Source: an uncultured Aquimarina sp. (GTDB taxonomy: Bacteria > Bacteroidota > Bacteroidia > Flavobacteriales > Flavobacteriaceae). From it: a stretch of DNA of 64,000 nt. Below, piece after piece: positions 37,448-47,900 of the stretch (its first letter is position 1; each line of letters starts with the position of its first letter). The notes below the pieces were generated by a model. That model did not search any database, was not told the DNA's origin, and saw only the letters and a list, made by a program, of their open reading frames with translations. Made by a program: the position numbers and the translations under genes. The DNA lies in NCBI GenBank assembly GCA_947493035.1, contig CANLOW010000007.1, forward strand, positions 62,001 through 126,000, read 5' to 3'.

Positions 37448-37867
37448 ATGAAACATTTTTTTATTAGTCTTTGTTGCTCTTTCTTGTTTTCATTTTCAAT
37501 TTTTTCTCAAGAAGCCGCTACTACGAATTACAACAATGTAAAAATCACTAAAGAATTGGTTTGCCACGGAGCAGCTGTTAGTATTGCAGGCACTATTCAA
37601 CCTTTTGTTAAGCGTAATTTTTCTATGATAGAGATTAAAGATATGATTGGAGACATCGCAAATACACCGATTGAAAATGCACCTACAAAAGCTTATGATT
37701 TATTCAAACTAGGTAAAAGTTTTAATCAAGTTGTAGAGATATTAACATCTGAATTTATGAAACTTGAAGAAAGTGTCGTTATGAAACACGGACTTTTACT
37801 TCCCGAAATAAATGAACATTATGAAGATCAAGATTATGACGATGAATACAACTATGGAGACGATTAA
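37448..37867 (+). CDS. Small secreted protein of unknown function
   Basis: 139 residues. A hydrophobic signal peptide (about 1-21, MKHFFISLCCSFLFSFSIFS) with a likely cleavage near FSQEAA, a helical middle (ITKELVCHGAAVSIAGTIQP, KSFNQVVEILTSEFMKLEES) and a tail very rich in Asp, Glu and Tyr (HYEDQDYDDEYNYGDD). One cysteine after processing. I do not recognise the family. It converges on the acyl-CoA dehydrogenase with only 1 bp between the stops. Confidence 0.65.
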   Translation: MKHFFISLCCSFLFSFSIFSQEAATTNYNNVKITKELVCHGAAVSIAGTIQPFVKRNFSMIEIKDMIGDIANTPIENAPTKAYDLFKLGKSFNQVVEILTSEFMKLEESVVMKHGLLLPEINEHYEDQDYDDEYNYGDD

Positions 37868-37868
37868 A

Positions 37869-39011
37869 TCAATCTCTTAAAACAGCTCTCGAAATAACAA
37901 TTTTTTGTATTTCACTAGTTCCTTCATATATCTGAGTAATTTTAGCATCTCTCATTAAACGCTCTACATGATACTCCTTTACATAACCATTTCCTCCATG
38001 AATCTGTACAGCTTCTACAGTAACATCCATTGCCACTTGAGAAGCTACTAATTTGGCCGTAGCACTTGATAAATCATAGTTTCCTCCTTTATCCTTATCA
38101 ACAGCAGACTTATAAACTAACAATCGTGCCCCTTCAATTTTGGCATACATATCAGCTAATTTGAAAGCTATCGCTTGATGATTACATATTTCAGTTCCAA
38201 AGGACTTTCTAATTTTAGAATAAGCTAATGCTCTTTCATAAGCCCCTGCTGCAATACCCAAAGCCTGAGCTGCAATTCCTATTCGACCTCCTGAAAGTGT
38301 TTTCATCGCAAATTTAAAGCCGAAACCATCATCTCCAATTCTATTTTCTTTAGGCACTTTTACATTATCGAATAATAATGAATGTGTATCACTAGAACGT
38401 ATACCTAATTTATCTTCTTTAGGTCCAATAGTAAAACCTTCCCATCCTTTTTCTATAATAAATACATTAATCCCTTTGTGCTTTAATTCTGGATGAGTTT
38501 GAGCTATTATTAAATAATAATCAGCATTACCTCCATTCGTAATCCAATTCTTAGTCCCATTCAACAAATAATGATCTTCTTTTTCTATAGCTGTTGTTTT
38601 TTGAGAAGTAGCATCACTACCAGCTTCAGGTTCAGAAAGTGCAAAAGCCCCTAACTTTTGCCCACTAGCTAATGGAGTTAAATATTTTTCTTTTTGTTCG
38701 TGAGTTCCATAGGTATCTAAACCCCAACATACCAATGAATTATTCACAGACATAATTACTGCCGCTGATGCATCGTGCTTCGAGATCTCCTCTAAAGCAA
38801 TGACATAGGAAAGTGTATCCATACCTCCTCCTCCATATTGAGGATCATTCATCATTCCCATAAAACCTAAGTCACCCATTTTTTTGACTTGTTCATGAGG
38901 AAAAATCATATTTGTATCTCTTTCTACAACTTCTGGCAACAACTCTTGTAGCGTAAAATCTTTTGCTGCCTCTCGGATCATTCTATGTTCTTCAGATATA
39001 TCAAAATTCAT
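37869..39011 (-). CDS. Acyl-CoA dehydrogenase
   Basis: 380 residues, the normal length for the short-chain type. FAD and substrate-binding segments include FALSEPEAGSDATSQKT, YLLNGTKNWITNGGNADYY and RKSFGTEICNHQAIAFKLAD; the catalytic glutamate is in ITQIYEGTSEIQKIVI. It oxidises acyl-CoA to enoyl-CoA, passing electrons to ETF, in fatty acid or branched-chain amino acid breakdown. Chain-length preference cannot be read here. Confidence 0.95.
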   Translation of the reverse strand: MNFDISEEHRMIREAAKDFTLQELLPEVVERDTNMIFPHEQVKKMGDLGFMGMMNDPQYGGGGMDTLSYVIALEEISKHDASAAVIMSVNNSLVCWGLDTYGTHEQKEKYLTPLASGQKLGAFALSEPEAGSDATSQKTTAIEKEDHYLLNGTKNWITNGGNADYYLIIAQTHPELKHKGINVFIIEKGWEGFTIGPKEDKLGIRSSDTHSLLFDNVKVPKENRIGDDGFGFKFAMKTLSGGRIGIAAQALGIAAGAYERALAYSKIRKSFGTEICNHQAIAFKLADMYAKIEGARLLVYKSAVDKDKGGNYDLSSATAKLVASQVAMDVTVEAVQIHGGNGYVKEYHVERLMRDAKITQIYEGTSEIQKIVISRAVLRD

Positions 39012-39183
39012 ATGAAAAATTATTATGCACGCATAATATACACATTATACATATACATTATTAATAATTTAACATTAAAAAATGAATTTTTCTTATAATT
39101 CCCTATTTCTTATTAAGAATTCACTCAAGTATTATCAAAAAGATAAATCTCCTTATTTTAATATTAAAATAGCTTTGTGATAG

Positions 39184-39191
39184 TATATTTG
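39184..39191 (+). promoter_or_regulatory. -7 element of nhaD
   Basis: TATATTTG fits TAnnTTTG, 28 bp before the ATG; no TTG at 19-bp spacing. Confidence 0.5.
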
Positions 39192-39219
39192 CGCTTTAAC
39201 AATTACTAAAAACCTTATT

Positions 39220-40716
39220 ATGTTAAAGTATTTTTTAGGGGATAGCCCAAAGTGGTTTAAGAGCACTATGTTAGGCTTTTTGATCCTTAATACTATCTTA
39301 TATTTTGGATTACCATTAATTATGGATCACCATGTTGCACATAGTATTGTTTCTTGGTTATTCATTGGTGAATTTATCTTTACTTTGGCCATGGCGCTAA
39401 AATGTTACCCTTTACAATCTGGAGGTTTACTAGCCATTCAAATTTTAGTTTTAGGGTTAACGACTCCTCATAATGCATACCATGAAGTAGATCAAAATCT
39501 AGAGGTTGTCCTACTTTTAGTATTTATGGTCGCTGGTATATATTTTATGAAGCCTTTACTGATGTATATTTTCAGTAAAGTATTCACCAAGATCAAATCT
39601 AAAATTGTACTTTCATTGTTATTTGTATTCTTATCTGCGGTACTTTCTGCATTCTTAGACGCATTAACTGTAACAGCGGTATTGATTAGTGTTGCTGTTG
39701 GTTTTTATGGCGTTTATCATAAAATACACTCAAAAGCTAATAGTGATCATGACCACGACGGTGTCCCTGATAGAAAACAATTAAGTGGACAAACATTAGA
39801 AGATTTTAAAGACTTCTTACGTAGTTTAATCATGCATGGTGTTGTCGGAACAGCATTAGGTGGTGTTTGTACTCTAGTTGGTGAACCACAAAATTTACTT
39901 ATTGGAGAAAAAATGGGATGGGATTTCATAGAGTTCTTCCAAAAGATGGCTCCAATTACATTACCTGTTTTTGCTTGTGGACTTGTAACAACAGTTCTAT
40001 TAGAGAAATTTAAAGTATTTGGATTTGGTGGTCAGCTTCCTCAAGTTGCTAGAGAGATCATCGAAAATTACACTGAAGAAGAAGACAAAAAACGTACAGA
40101 AAAAGAAAGTTATGGTTTAAAAGTACAAGCCTTAGCTGCTATTCTTTTGATCATTGGATTAGCAACACATATCGCTCCTGTTGGTTTCATCGGATTAGCA
40201 TTAATCATTTTCCAAACAGCATTTATGGGGATTATAGAAGAGCATTCTCTTGGAAAAGCCTTTGAAGAAGCTCTTCCTTTTACAGGATTGCTAGTTGTAT
40301 TTTTTGTAGTCGTTGCGATGATACACGATCAACATTTATTTAAGCCAATTATTGACTGGGCTTTACATTTAAAACCAGAACAACAACCTACAACATTCTA
40401 TCTAGCTAATGGATTGCTATCGATGATTAGTGATAATGTATTTGTTGCAACAGTTTATATTGGTGAAGTAAAAGCTGCTTTTGATGCTGGAACTATAAAC
40501 GCTGAACAATTAGAAAAATTAGCCATTGCAATCAACACAGGAACAAACTTACCTAGTGTCGCAACCCCAAATGGTCAAGCTGCATTTTTATTCTTATTAA
40601 CATCTGCCTTAGCCCCATTAATTGGTTTATCGTATGGTAAAATGGTAAAGATGGCTCTTCCCTATACAATTGTTTTAGGAGGTGTTGGATTACTATGTGT
40701 TAACATATTACTATAA
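39220..40716 (+). CDS. nhaD: Na+/H+ antiporter NhaD
   Basis: 498 residues with about 12 membrane helices. Conserved NhaD/ion-transporter blocks include [40 protein letters not shown] and [16 protein letters not shown], plus [20 protein letters not shown] near the end. It exchanges Na+ for protons across the inner membrane, fitting a marine life. A His/Asp-rich loop ([17 protein letters not shown]) lies in one cytoplasmic or periplasmic loop. Single gene with a palindromic terminator. Confidence 0.93.
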   Translation: MLKYFLGDSPKWFKSTMLGFLILNTILYFGLPLIMDHHVAHSIVSWLFIGEFIFTLAMALKCYPLQSGGLLAIQILVLGLTTPHNAYHEVDQNLEVVLLLVFMVAGIYFMKPLLMYIFSKVFTKIKSKIVLSLLFVFLSAVLSAFLDALTVTAVLISVAVGFYGVYHKIHSKANSDHDHDGVPDRKQLSGQTLEDFKDFLRSLIMHGVVGTALGGVCTLVGEPQNLLIGEKMGWDFIEFFQKMAPITLPVFACGLVTTVLLEKFKVFGFGGQLPQVAREIIENYTEEEDKKRTEKESYGLKVQALAAILLIIGLATHIAPVGFIGLALIIFQTAFMGIIEEHSLGKAFEEALPFTGLLVVFFVVVAMIHDQHLFKPIIDWALHLKPEQQPTTFYLANGLLSMISDNVFVATVYIGEVKAAFDAGTINAEQLEKLAIAINTGTNLPSVATPNGQAAFLFLLTSALAPLIGLSYGKMVKMALPYTIVLGGVGLLCVNILL

Positions 40717-40754
40717 AATATAGCTATTTTTTAAAGTAGCGCTTTACTTAAATA

Positions 40755-40794
40755 AAAATGTTCTTAAATTATCATGATAATTTAAGAACATTTT
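40755..40794 (+). terminator. Perfect 40-bp palindrome, nhaD terminator
   Basis: The 20-bp arm starting AAAATGTTCTTAAATT is followed at once by its complement, centred on CATG, then T-rich sequence. It ends 6 bp before the next gene's ATG, so it might also influence that gene. Confidence 0.8.
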
Positions 40795-40800
40795 ATTTTT

Positions 40801-41247
40801 ATGAATTACTCACTACTATCATTCAGCATTGTTAGTGTAATTACTGTTTTCTTTCTACCATCATGCTCTTTAAATGATGACATTAATAACACAGTTAAAA
40901 GCGAAACAGCTATTGAAATAAGTGGAGGCCCTTACACCTTTACCATTGACAATACCCCTGACTTTATCAGTGGACTTGAAATTGTGAAAGACAATACTTC
41001 TTTAGGATCTCAAGTTGCTTGGATTGTTACAGAATCAAACGGAAATATTTTAAGTATTCATAGTACTAAAGATGATTTAGAAAGCACTAATTTCAATGAT
41101 GCCGGTATTGGTAATTGTTTGATATGGTGGCTACGCTATAACCCAGAACTGAAAGGACTTTCTATTAACAATAATATCAATACTGATCTTCAAGGTACTT
41201 TTAGACTATCAAATTCTATTGTAATAAATCGTACTACTTCAAGTTAG
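40801..41247 (+). CDS. Small lipoprotein with a recurring Bacteroidota beta domain
   Basis: 148 residues. Lipobox LPSC (C22), then one domain: ISGGPYTFTIDNTPDFISGL, AWIVTESNGNILSI, and FNDAGIGNCLIWWLRYNPEL. I recall this GGP-FT-D / GxGxCxIWxLxY pattern as a repeating unit in large secreted Flavobacteriia proteins, here as a single copy. Function unknown. The ATG follows the nhaD palindrome by 6 bp, leaving little room for a promoter, so it may be read through from nhaD. Confidence 0.65.
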   Translation: MNYSLLSFSIVSVITVFFLPSCSLNDDINNTVKSETAIEISGGPYTFTIDNTPDFISGLEIVKDNTSLGSQVAWIVTESNGNILSIHSTKDDLESTNFNDAGIGNCLIWWLRYNPELKGLSINNNINTDLQGTFRLSNSIVINRTTSS

Positions 41248-41386
41248 TATTAAAAACACTTAATAAAGCCAAACTTATTTAAAAATTGACTTTTGTAATA
41301 AGTTTTATAATTTCTTGTTATTAATAAAGAAACAAAATCTTTAAATAGGTATTTTTACGATTAAATCAGCATTTATTCTTTTCAAT

Positions 41387-42055
41387 ATGCAAGAACAAAT
41401 TCAAGAAACGATTCAAGAAGAAAAAACATTATCCCTTTTAGAATTACTTTTTAGCGGTGGAGTCGCAGGAACTATAGTAATTGCAGTACTATTGATTTTA
41501 CTTTTCGTAGCACTGTATATTTACTTCGAACGCTTTTTCACTATTAAGTCAGCATCGACCTTCGATGAGCACTTCATGAAAAAGATTCGTAACAAAATTA
41601 GTTCTGGTCAAACGGCAGAAGCTAAAGAATTATGTCACGAAGTAAATTCTCCTGTTTCTAGGTTAACAGAAAAAGGTATTTCTAGAATTGGAAGTCCTCT
41701 CGAAGATATCAATACTGCTATAGAAAATGCAGGCCGCCTTGAAGTTTATAAATTAGAGAAAAATGTCAGCATTTTAGCTACTATCGCAGGTGCTGCTCCT
41801 ATGATTGGTTTCCTAGGTACAGTAATTGGAATGGTTTTAGCCTTCCACCAATTAGCAACTAGTAGTGGACAAGCAGATATGGGATCCTTAGCTGAAGGTA
41901 TTTATACTGCCATGACAACAACCGTTGCAGGGCTTATTGTAGGTATTATTGCTTATATAGGCTACAATCACCTAGTAGTAAAAACAGATAAAGTAGTTCA
42001 CCAAATGGAAGCTACAGCAGTTGATTTCTTAGATTTACTTAACGAACCTATTTAA
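41387..42055 (+). CDS. exbB: ExbB/TolQ-family proton channel subunit
   Basis: 222 residues with three membrane helices: SGGVAGTIVIAVLLILLFVA near the start and, after a cytoplasmic loop, LATIAGAAPMIGFLGTVIGM and TAMTTTVAGLIVGIIAYIGY. These are the conserved MotA/TolQ/ExbB channel blocks. With ExbD it uses the proton gradient to energise TonB. First gene of exbB-exbD-tonB-folC; the stop is 2 bp before exbD. Confidence 0.93.
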   Translation: MQEQIQETIQEEKTLSLLELLFSGGVAGTIVIAVLLILLFVALYIYFERFFTIKSASTFDEHFMKKIRNKISSGQTAEAKELCHEVNSPVSRLTEKGISRIGSPLEDINTAIENAGRLEVYKLEKNVSILATIAGAAPMIGFLGTVIGMVLAFHQLATSSGQADMGSLAEGIYTAMTTTVAGLIVGIIAYIGYNHLVVKTDKVVHQMEATAVDFLDLLNEPI

Positions 42056-42057
42056 TT

Positions 42058-42450
42058 ATGAACTTAAGAGGTCGTAATAAAGTTAGTCCTGAATTCAGTA
42101 TGTCATCGATGACAGATATTGTTTTCCTATTATTGGTATTCTTTCTTCTAACATCGCCAGCCATAACCCCCGAAGCCTTAGATCTTATTCTACCGAAAGC
42201 ACAAGGAAAAACAACTAATGTCCAAAATGTTTCGGTTAGCATCACTAATAAAAAACAGTTTTATATTAACAATAAACGTGTCAGTGAAAAGAACTTAGAA
42301 ATAGAATTAAACTCACAATTGTCCACTACTGAGAAACCTACAATTATCCTTCGAGCAGCTGAAGGTGTCCCTATTGAAAAGGCAGTCAAGGTAATGGATA
42401 TTGCAAATCGAAATAAATATAAAGTGGTGTTGGCTGTAAAACCTAATTAA
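42058..42450 (+). CDS. exbD: ExbD/TolR-family protein
   Basis: 130 residues: a single membrane helix with the essential aspartate in SSMTDIVFLLLVFFLL (D20), then a periplasmic domain (about 45-130). It forms the proton-driven motor with ExbB. Two bp after exbB. Confidence 0.93.
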   Translation: MNLRGRNKVSPEFSMSSMTDIVFLLLVFFLLTSPAITPEALDLILPKAQGKTTNVQNVSVSITNKKQFYINNKRVSEKNLEIELNSQLSTTEKPTIILRAAEGVPIEKAVKVMDIANRNKYKVVLAVKPN

Positions 42451-42521
42451 TGTAATTATTTATAATAACCTACAAAGAATAATTACTACTAATACCGAGT
42501 AATAAAATATAATGTTTAAAT

Positions 42522-43355
42522 ATGATTAACACCCCTAACGAACGAAAGTCATTAGCTATCACATCTGCAATCTATGCAATGCTATTCTTATTGCTTTTTT
42601 TCTTTGGATTATCATATTTAGATCCCGATACTGAAGAAGGAATAGCTGTTAATCTAGGTTACAGCGATTATGGTAGCGGAAACAAACAACCTACACTGCC
42701 TGTAAAGGCCTCTCCTTCCTCTAAACCTACACCCGTAACCCCACAAAAAACAGAATCTCCTCAAGAAGTTTCAAAAATAGCTGAGACAAAAACATTAACT
42801 CAAAATAATACAGAAGCTCCAGTTGTTGCTTCAAAAAAAGAAGAAAAGAAACCAAAAACGAAACCATCTAAAGAGGTTAAAAAAGAAACTTCTAAACCTG
42901 TAGAACGAAAACCTGATTCAAGTACTAAAAATGCTTTAGATAGCTTTTTAAATGGCCCTAAAAAAGATGGAAAATCGAATACAGGAGAAGGAAATGACAA
43001 TATTGCTGGAGATAAAGGTAAACCCGATGGAGACCCTAATGCAAAATCATATTACGGAACAGGTAAAGGTCTAGATGGAGATGGTAATTATAGATTAGGT
43101 GGACGAAAAGCCTTGAACAAAGAAAAACGTATTCCCAACTGTAATGAATCTGGTACTGTAGTTGTTAGGATTGTCGTAGATCGAAACGGAAAAGTACTAA
43201 GTGCTACTCCTGGAATAAAAGGCACAACAAATACGGCCTCTTGCCTTATGAAACCAGCCAAAGCAGCTGCTTTAGCTACTAAATTCAATAATGATAGTAA
43301 AGCCCCCTCTAAACAAGTAGGAAGCATTGCATATACTTTCAAATTATCAGAATAA
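42522..43355 (+). CDS. tonB: TonB-like energy transducer
   Basis: 277 residues: N-terminal membrane helix (SAIYAMLFLLLFFFGLSYL), a long Pro/Lys/Thr-rich spacer (about 50-190) with repeated KKE and KP segments, and a C-terminal TonB-like domain (CNESGTVVVRIVVDRNGKVL to YTFKLS). It would pass energy from ExbBD to outer-membrane receptors. Its stop overlaps the folC ATG by 1 bp. Confidence 0.88.
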   Translation: MINTPNERKSLAITSAIYAMLFLLLFFFGLSYLDPDTEEGIAVNLGYSDYGSGNKQPTLPVKASPSSKPTPVTPQKTESPQEVSKIAETKTLTQNNTEAPVVASKKEEKKPKTKPSKEVKKETSKPVERKPDSSTKNALDSFLNGPKKDGKSNTGEGNDNIAGDKGKPDGDPNAKSYYGTGKGLDGDGNYRLGGRKALNKEKRIPNCNESGTVVVRIVVDRNGKVLSATPGIKGTTNTASCLMKPAKAAALATKFNNDSKAPSKQVGSIAYTFKLSE

Positions 43356-44572
43356 TGACTTACCAAGAAGCTATCGATTGGCTTTTTGTACAGCTTCCTA
43401 TGTATCAAAAGCAAGGACAAAAAGCGTACAAGGCTGACCTAAGTAATATTCAATTATTAGCCAAACACCTCAACAATCCCGAAACAACATTCAAAAGTAT
43501 CCATGTTGCTGGCACCAATGGAAAAGGATCAACAAGCCATATGATAGCCTCTGTACTTCAAGAAGCTGGATATAAAGTTGGATTATATACCTCTCCGCAT
43601 TTAAAAGATTTTCGTGAACGTATACGTATTAACGGAAAAATGATTTCCAAAAACCATGTTGTTGATTTTGTTAAAAACAATATATCTTTCTTTAAAAGAG
43701 AGCAACTTTCCTTTTTTGAAATGACGGTTGGGTTGGCTTTCCAATATTTTTCAAAAGAAGAAGTTGATATTGCTGTTGTAGAAGTAGGCCTGGGAGGCAG
43801 GTTAGATTCAACAAATATTTTAAAACCTGAAATTTCAGTTATTACCAATATTGGGTTAGATCACACTCATATTTTAGGGAATACTCATGCTAAAATAGCT
43901 TATGAAAAAGGAGGTATTATAAAACAAAATACACCTTGTGTCATTGGACAAATTCGACCAGATACACTTCCTATATTTGAAGAACTAGCTACAAAGAATG
44001 ATGCTCCTTTAATCTTAGCTGAATCTAGATTATCTAAAAACTATAGTACCGATCTTTTAGGAAACTATCAAAAAGAAAACATCCGAACAGCTATTACTAC
44101 TATCAAAGAACTTATTGAACAAAATTGGAATATCACTGATGAGAATATTAAACTTGGATTATCAAATGTCATAAAGAACACTAAACTTCAGGGTAGATGG
44201 CAACAACTGAGTGAGAAACCTAAAGTCATTTGTGATACCGCACACAATAGAGAGGGTTTAAGGATAACTATGGAACAATTAAAATTAGAAAAAGCAGATC
44301 AAATACATATAGTCCTAGGCATGGTTAGCGACAAAAACATTGAAGCTGTAATTGATTTATTCCCTAAAGATGCTATCTATTATTTTTGTCAACCTAACAA
44401 CCCTCGCGCTTTAGATGCTGATAGTTTAGTCGATTTATTCAAAAATAGCATTAAAAAACATAATGTATTCCCCTCTGTTAATGACGCTTATAAATCAGCC
44501 TTTAAAAAAGCAAATGATACAGATGTAATTTATGTAGGAGGGAGCACATTTGTTGTAGCAGAAGTTTTATAA
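43355..44572 (+). CDS. folC: Folylpolyglutamate / dihydrofolate synthase
   Basis: 405 residues. ATP-binding loop HVAGTNGKGSTSHMIASVL, then GLYTSPHLKDFRERIRING, VGLGGRLDSTN and the ligase motif CDTAHNREGL. It adds glutamate to dihydropteroate and folates. The start codon overlaps the tonB stop, so expression is coupled to the TonB system, an unexpected link of function. Confidence 0.95.
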   Translation: MTYQEAIDWLFVQLPMYQKQGQKAYKADLSNIQLLAKHLNNPETTFKSIHVAGTNGKGSTSHMIASVLQEAGYKVGLYTSPHLKDFRERIRINGKMISKNHVVDFVKNNISFFKREQLSFFEMTVGLAFQYFSKEEVDIAVVEVGLGGRLDSTNILKPEISVITNIGLDHTHILGNTHAKIAYEKGGIIKQNTPCVIGQIRPDTLPIFEELATKNDAPLILAESRLSKNYSTDLLGNYQKENIRTAITTIKELIEQNWNITDENIKLGLSNVIKNTKLQGRWQQLSEKPKVICDTAHNREGLRITMEQLKLEKADQIHIVLGMVSDKNIEAVIDLFPKDAIYYFCQPNNPRALDADSLVDLFKNSIKKHNVFPSVNDAYKSAFKKANDTDVIYVGGSTFVVAEVL

Positions 44573-44590
44573 TTTTTTAATTAAAAACCA

Positions 44591-44620
44591 TTGTTTATTC
44601 AAAAAAGGGTGCTATATTTG
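44591..44620 (+). promoter_or_regulatory. Consensus promoter of tRNA-Val
   Basis: TTG at 44591-44593, exactly 19 bp, TATATTTG at 44613-44620. GGGTGC just before and GCACCC just after (44620-44625) form an inverted repeat around the -7 box. Confidence 0.85.
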
Positions 44621-44645
44621 CACCCGCTAATACAACAAAGTATTA

Positions 44646-44720
44646 GGGCGCGTAGCTCAGTTGGTTCAGAGCACTTGGTTTACACCCAAGGGGTCAGGGG
44701 TTCGAATCCCTTCGCGCCCA
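44646..44720 (+). tRNA. tRNA-Val (anticodon TAC)
   Basis: 75 nt. Acceptor GGGCGCG (44646-44652) pairs with CGCGCCC (44713-44719), with discriminator A. D-arm AGCTCAGTTGGTTCAGAGC; anticodon stem CTTGG/CCAAG with TAC at 44681-44683; T-loop GGTTCGAATCC. The CCA end is not encoded. It reads GUA-type valine codons. Confidence 0.97.
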
Positions 44721-44726
44721 CTTCAC

Positions 44727-44754
44727 AAAAGCTACCTCTACAGGTAGCTTTTTT
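44727..44754 (+). terminator. tRNA-Val terminator
   Basis: AAAAGCTACCT pairs with AGGTAGCTTTT around CTAC, followed by T residues, 7 nt after the tRNA. Confidence 0.85.
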
Positions 44755-44925
44755 TATTCCAATATATTTCCTCAAAAGATTAATATTTGTTAATTTCTAC
44801 TTACAAATTCTTACAAAAGAAGGGAATTCACCTTTATTATTTGGAATAAAGAATGACTTCATCCCGATTTTAAACCCTTAAATCTAAAATTACGTATTTT
44901 AACATTTTAAAAAGCTAAGTTATTC

Positions 44926-44935
44926 TATTTTAGGC
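44926..44935 (+). promoter_or_regulatory. Box shared by both GH86 upstream regions, copy 1
   Basis: TATTTTAGGC, 24 bp before the ATG. A near-identical TAATTTAGGC lies before the second GH86 gene. It resembles TAnnTTTG but ends in AGGC, so it may be a variant -7 element. Confidence 0.35.
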
Positions 44936-44958
44936 AACAAGAAATCTAATAACTCATA

Positions 44959-47900
44959 ATGAAACTAATCAAACCGCTCAATTTATTAGGCTTTATCTTT
45001 TGCCTAGCTTCAGCTACTAGTTGGGGTCAAACCACTACTAATGTTGATGTAAATATCAATATAAAACACTCCGTAGGTGGAGTTTCAGACTTCGGTAGAG
45101 ATCGACACATTACAATTCACTCTAATATATATGAAAGTGATTGGGTTGGCGAAAACGCAAAAGCTAATTATCTATTCAATGACCTAGATGCTTATCTAGG
45201 AAGAGATAATGGAACTGCATCTTTTCTATTCGGATATTCACCAGCCGATGAAGAAAGAGTTAATAAGCATGACCGTGACAGTCTTACTATCCTTTTAGAC
45301 TTTTGGAAGGAAGAATATGACCGTAGGTTAGATGATGCTGATCTTAATTCTTTTAAAAGTAAAACGCAAAGCATGGTTATGGGTACAAATCCTCACCCTA
45401 CATACCCTACCTTATCGTATAGACACGAAAGTGGTTCTAATTGGGGGAGAGAAAATAATATGAAATGGATTCCTCAGGATATTGAAACATCCGCAGAATG
45501 GATGGTACAGTACATGGATGAATTTTTTAAAGATACAGCATCGGATCCTGGTATGGAATTACCAAAATACTGGGAGGTAATGAATGAACCCGATTTCCCA
45601 TTAAATACAGGACAATTTATGATGTCCAGTTGGGAAGACATTTTCGAATATCACAATCTTGTAGCAAAAGGAATTAAAGAAAAAATGGGAGCGGCAGCAC
45701 CTAAGATTGGAGGAATGACTTGGGGACAACACGACCTTTTTAATACAGACGGAATCAACCGATTCAACAGCCTTGATTATGTGAATGGATTTTACGGCAA
45801 TTCTGCTGAAGATCAAATAGCTGTTGCACACGGAAGAAGCCAAGTAGATAAACCATCATTTTATCTAGAAAATTCGGAATGGTACCAATGGGATGTCATC
45901 TGGAAAGGCTTTATGGAAACAGCTGGAGATAATATGGACTTCTATTCATTACACTTTTATGATTGGCCTGGTTATAATGCCAGCGGTTCAGGAGTACGAC
46001 GATCGGGAGGACATGTAGAAGCAACTTTAGAAATGGTAGAGTGGTATGACGTACATATGAATGGAATAGAAAATCGTAAGCCTGTAATTGTTTCTGAATA
46101 TGGAGCTGTAAATAATGCTTGGGATTTCATTCCACATGATACTAGATACGATTGGGAAAATTTAAAACCATTCTCGTCAATGATGATGCAGTTTTTAGAA
46201 AGACCTGATTACATTGAATTGACCATGCCATTTACTCCAATAAAAGCGCAATGGGGTGATAATGATAGTGCTCCTTATCATTATAAATTGATGAGAGATG
46301 ATGATGGCGATGGTAATTGGGAATGGAGTGACTTTATCAAATGGTTCGAATTATGGGCTGAAGTAGATGGAACTCGTGTAGATACTAGCTCTTCTGACCC
46401 AGATGTCATGGTAGATTGCTACGTAGATGGAAAAAATGCGTATTTAATTCTTAACAACCTTGAAGACGAAGAAACAATTGTTGGATTAAACTTTTTTGAT
46501 GATAGCGATAACACTATTGAAAGTTTAAGAACTAAACACCTTTATTTGGAAGGAATCCGAGACATTACTTTGACAGACGATACTACTACCGATATCCCTG
46601 AATCGATTATTTTGAATCCAGATGCCACTATGGTATTGAAATATACTTTTACAAATGATGTCGCTGTTAATGAAACTTCAATAGAGAAAAAGTTTTATGG
46701 AGATGCTGTGAGCCCTGACCAAAGAAAGGAAATTCAAAAGGGAAATAATCGATTCTTTGTAAAAGGGGTTGATATCCCAACAGATGTTGATAAAGCTGAG
46801 GCATTATTAAAAGTAACTGTAAACCTATTTGATGCTCCTGATAATGAACTTGGATTTTTATCAATTAAGAAATTAACTTTTAATGGCATTGAAGTACCTA
46901 CTCCTTTAGATTGGAGAGGAAGTCAACAACTTAGAAGCCGATGGTTTGGAACGCTAGAAATACCTATTCCTGCTAAGTTAATAGCAGAAAATAACACTAT
47001 CGACATAGAATTCCAACACGTCGGAGAAGTTTGCGTGGTGAATCTAGTGACTTGGGATTTCAGTAAAGCTCCACAAAGAACTGATGGAATACCTGATGTA
47101 CCAGATCCAATAGCTGTTACTGGAGTCAGTATTTCCCCAACGACTAAAACTATTGATGAAGGGGATACCATATTACTCTCAGAAACAGTAACACCTACCA
47201 ACGCTACCAACAAAAGCATTGAATGGAGTACAGCAAATACTGACATCGCTACCGTGGATGAAGATGGATTGGTTACAGGAGTGAGTCCCGGTAGTACCGA
47301 GATCACTGCAACAACAAATGATGGTGGTTTTACTACATCAGCGGTAATAACTGTACTTGAAAATTTTGAAATTGAAGAAGATCCTGATGGACCTACAATC
47401 ATTATAGAAGCAGAAGATTTAACTGATACTGGAGGTTCTTTCGATGACAGTGGTTCTGATGGCCCTGGTAGTGGTGTTGGCAAAACTGGAATTGGTGTTA
47501 ACTTTGTAAATAAAGATGACTGGATAGAATTCGAATTTCAAGTAGAAACACCTGGTTTATATCTTATAGAATACTTAATTTCAACTCCGTCTGATAATGC
47601 CCAGATTCAATTTGTACTAAACGGAGAAACAATTACAACAGATGTTCCGAATAATGGAGGCTGGGATTCCTATGTAACACTTGATGGAGGAGATATTACC
47701 TTAAACGAAGGCTCTCAAACTTTAAGAATAAATGCTTCCGGAGCAAATGATTGGCAGTGGAATTTAGATAAAATTAACCTTATCAAAGCACTTGATAACC
47801 AATTAAGTCTAGACAACTTTAACAAAGGAACCCAGTTCTTATCTGCTTTTATCAGTCCTAATCCTGTTAAGGAGGGATTTACTATCTATGGTATAGATAA

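Noticed and set aside
44591..44881. Open frame of 96 codons on the plus strand
   Set aside because: It begins at the -33 TTG of the tRNA-Val promoter and reads through the tRNA and its terminator.
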